DNA of 64,000 nt, taken from assembly GCF_037392515.1 (NCBI RefSeq), contig NW_027133906.1, positions 208,096-272,095 on the forward strand, in the 5' to 3' direction. The notes under the pieces are model-generated. The model made no database searches and had not been told where the DNA came from. It saw only the letters and a program-made list of their open reading frames with translations. Both the position numbers and the translations under genes were made by a program. Source of the stretch: Haliotis asinina (taxonomy: Eukaryota; Mollusca; Gastropoda; Lepetellida; Haliotidae). This document shows positions 62,801-64,000 of this stretch, piece by piece. Numbering within the stretch: position 1 is the first letter of the stretch; every line of letters starts with the position of its first letter.

Positions 62801-63790
62801 ACAAAGAGACATAGCTTCGTCAGTGAACAATGAGCAATGAGCAATGATGAAAACTGCAGTGTGTTTTTAACTGCAGAAATGAATGGAATGCTGTAGGTAG
62901 ATACAAATAGAGAAGGAAACACAACATGGACAGCTTTTGGGTATTTTTCTACTCATCCCTCGGTAGGCTTGATAAAACAGATACAGTACTAGTAGAAGCT
63001 GCAATATCCGACAATAAATGCAAGGAATTGTAATGAGTGTGGCCTATCATTACTGGACATTCTGGATTTAAAAACAAAAACCCAGCTCCGCACAGTCCTG
63101 AATGAAAACTGTTCACTAATATGCACGGCATGAGAAATGTTGAACAGAATGCACTGTATTAGATGCGCCTTCATAAACATGACATAAATGGGTTTTATTC
63201 ATAAGGGACAATGGACTTTGAATGCTGTGTGCCACGATCTACCGCGGGGATACTTGCTGGCGCAGTGGGTACACTCCTGAATACATGAAGCAAACATTGA
63301 GACAAAACCAAACCAAACCAAACCAAACGAAGCGCTCGTAAAATAACATTGGGCAGTGAACCCAAAATTAAGTAAAACGTTTTGGGAATGAGAGAACATA
63401 TATATGACATATGTTCTCTGTTTGAATTGTTGGGTTATACGTTGGAAGGCACGATGGTTCATGTATCATACACAGCAGAGCATAAGAAGTTCCCTGCCTG
63501 CATCCTCTTAACGAAAATCAGGTGGCATAGAGGCACGAAAACGGGTGACAGTGTCTTGCACGAAAGAGGTACACGTACAGCAGCTGGCCTTGCAAAACAT
63601 GGCAATGTTAGACAGGTTTACGTCAGTCATACGGGCGTTATGAAAAATAAAATGTTGCGCGAAAGACACTAATGTACTTACCTCCAGATTCATGTGACAG
63701 TCGTCGCAACAAAGTGACTACAAGCCCTCCGTACCTTGGTCTGCAGTGTAGGCCGCCATGATCAGCTGACGGAAGTAAACATTGCTATGT
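59859..63790 (-). CDS. Unidentified spliced minus-strand gene C (structure partial)
   Basis: Several strong splice sites line up on the minus strand: a first exon ending at 63,682 (CTGGAG|GTAAGTAC); an 88-bp exon 62,439-62,352 (TTGTTGCAG in, GCAG|GTAAGT out); an exon starting at 61,965 (GTTTTTTGTAG); and an exon starting at 60,186 (CGGTGCCTCAG). Protein-like stretches include AREDFEVQ next to RDIGEESDDIIPKGRSPSAV, and near 60.1 kb REMDLQRRFLQEAYHKP. Near 63,756 is an ATG in MAAYTADQG. I could not find one frame that runs through all pieces from a start codon, so exon order, coding frame and product are unresolved, and the first exons may be 5' UTR. I do not recognise the family. Confidence 0.35.
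60240..61860. other. Intron or UTR of gene C; nothing recognised
   Basis: AT-rich, with minus-strand frames at 60,296-61,070 that carry no motif. No repeat family stands out. Confidence 0.4.
62445..63660. other. Likely first intron of gene C; nothing recognised
   Basis: Short frames on both strands overlap, and none has family motifs. A '(aacca)n' run lies at 63,305-63,330. Confidence 0.4.
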
Positions 63791-64000
63791 GGCCTGTGAT
63801 TGGCACTTGAGGCATGCTGCTTCCGGGTTACCGAGTGCCTGTGAATGCAGGTGACAGTGCCTACTCCAGCTGTGTGTTAATGTGAAAAGTGGAAATGTGC
63901 AGAACTGAATTGGAGCTGTGATGAAAGAAAAAGAGAATACATTGTAAAATATTGGTGTATGTAGAGAAAATAAAGTGAATTTCTGCCCAATTAATGGTCG

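Overview
This is animal nuclear DNA, intron- and repeat-rich and about 60% AT. The dispersed tRNA-head SINEs ending in runs of CACT/ACTC, with the shared tail 'gcgtaaaactaaactcactc', are the kind found in marine gastropods. I infer an abalone (Haliotis) or close relative; no database search was possible.

The best-supported content is a head-to-tail pair of minus-strand genes for secreted EndoU (PP11/XendoU) ribonuclease-family proteins, rebuilt exon by exon with every intron phase agreeing. Gene A (33,422-46,590; 6 exons, 349 aa) has a signal peptide, one somatomedin-B (SMB) domain, a Thr/Ser/Pro linker and an EndoU domain that keeps the Glu-His, His and Lys catalytic positions. Gene B (49,863-57,477; 7 exons, 358 aa) has a signal peptide, two SMB domains and an EndoU domain in which Glu-His has become Gln-Met and the Lys has become Ser, so it looks like a pseudoenzyme. 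Each gene carries a tandem repeat that appears to have grown out of one of its own splice sites: a 96-bp satellite of about 27 copies from the donor of the gene A SMB exon, and a 60-70-bp minisatellite from the acceptor of the last gene B exon.

Layout. 1-18 kb is gene-poor: dispersed repeats, 10 x 100-bp and 10 x 96-bp tandem arrays, Tc1/mariner and PIF/Harbinger transposase scraps, and SINEs. 18.5-23.5 kb is a broken Ty3/Gypsy LTR element on the minus strand. 24.5-25.0 kb is a cluster of short foldback (MITE-like) elements. 26-28 kb holds a long SINE-like element and a decayed minisatellite. 28-33 kb is SINE-rich. 33.4-57.5 kb is the EndoU pair, whose introns hold satellites, foldback elements, SINEs and a 48.6-49.2 kb decayed repeat. 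59.9-63.8 kb holds spliced-looking pieces of an unidentified minus-strand gene.

No rRNA, CRISPR array or bona fide tRNA gene was seen; the tRNA-like stretches are SINE heads. Exon boundaries come from reading splice consensus and frame by eye.
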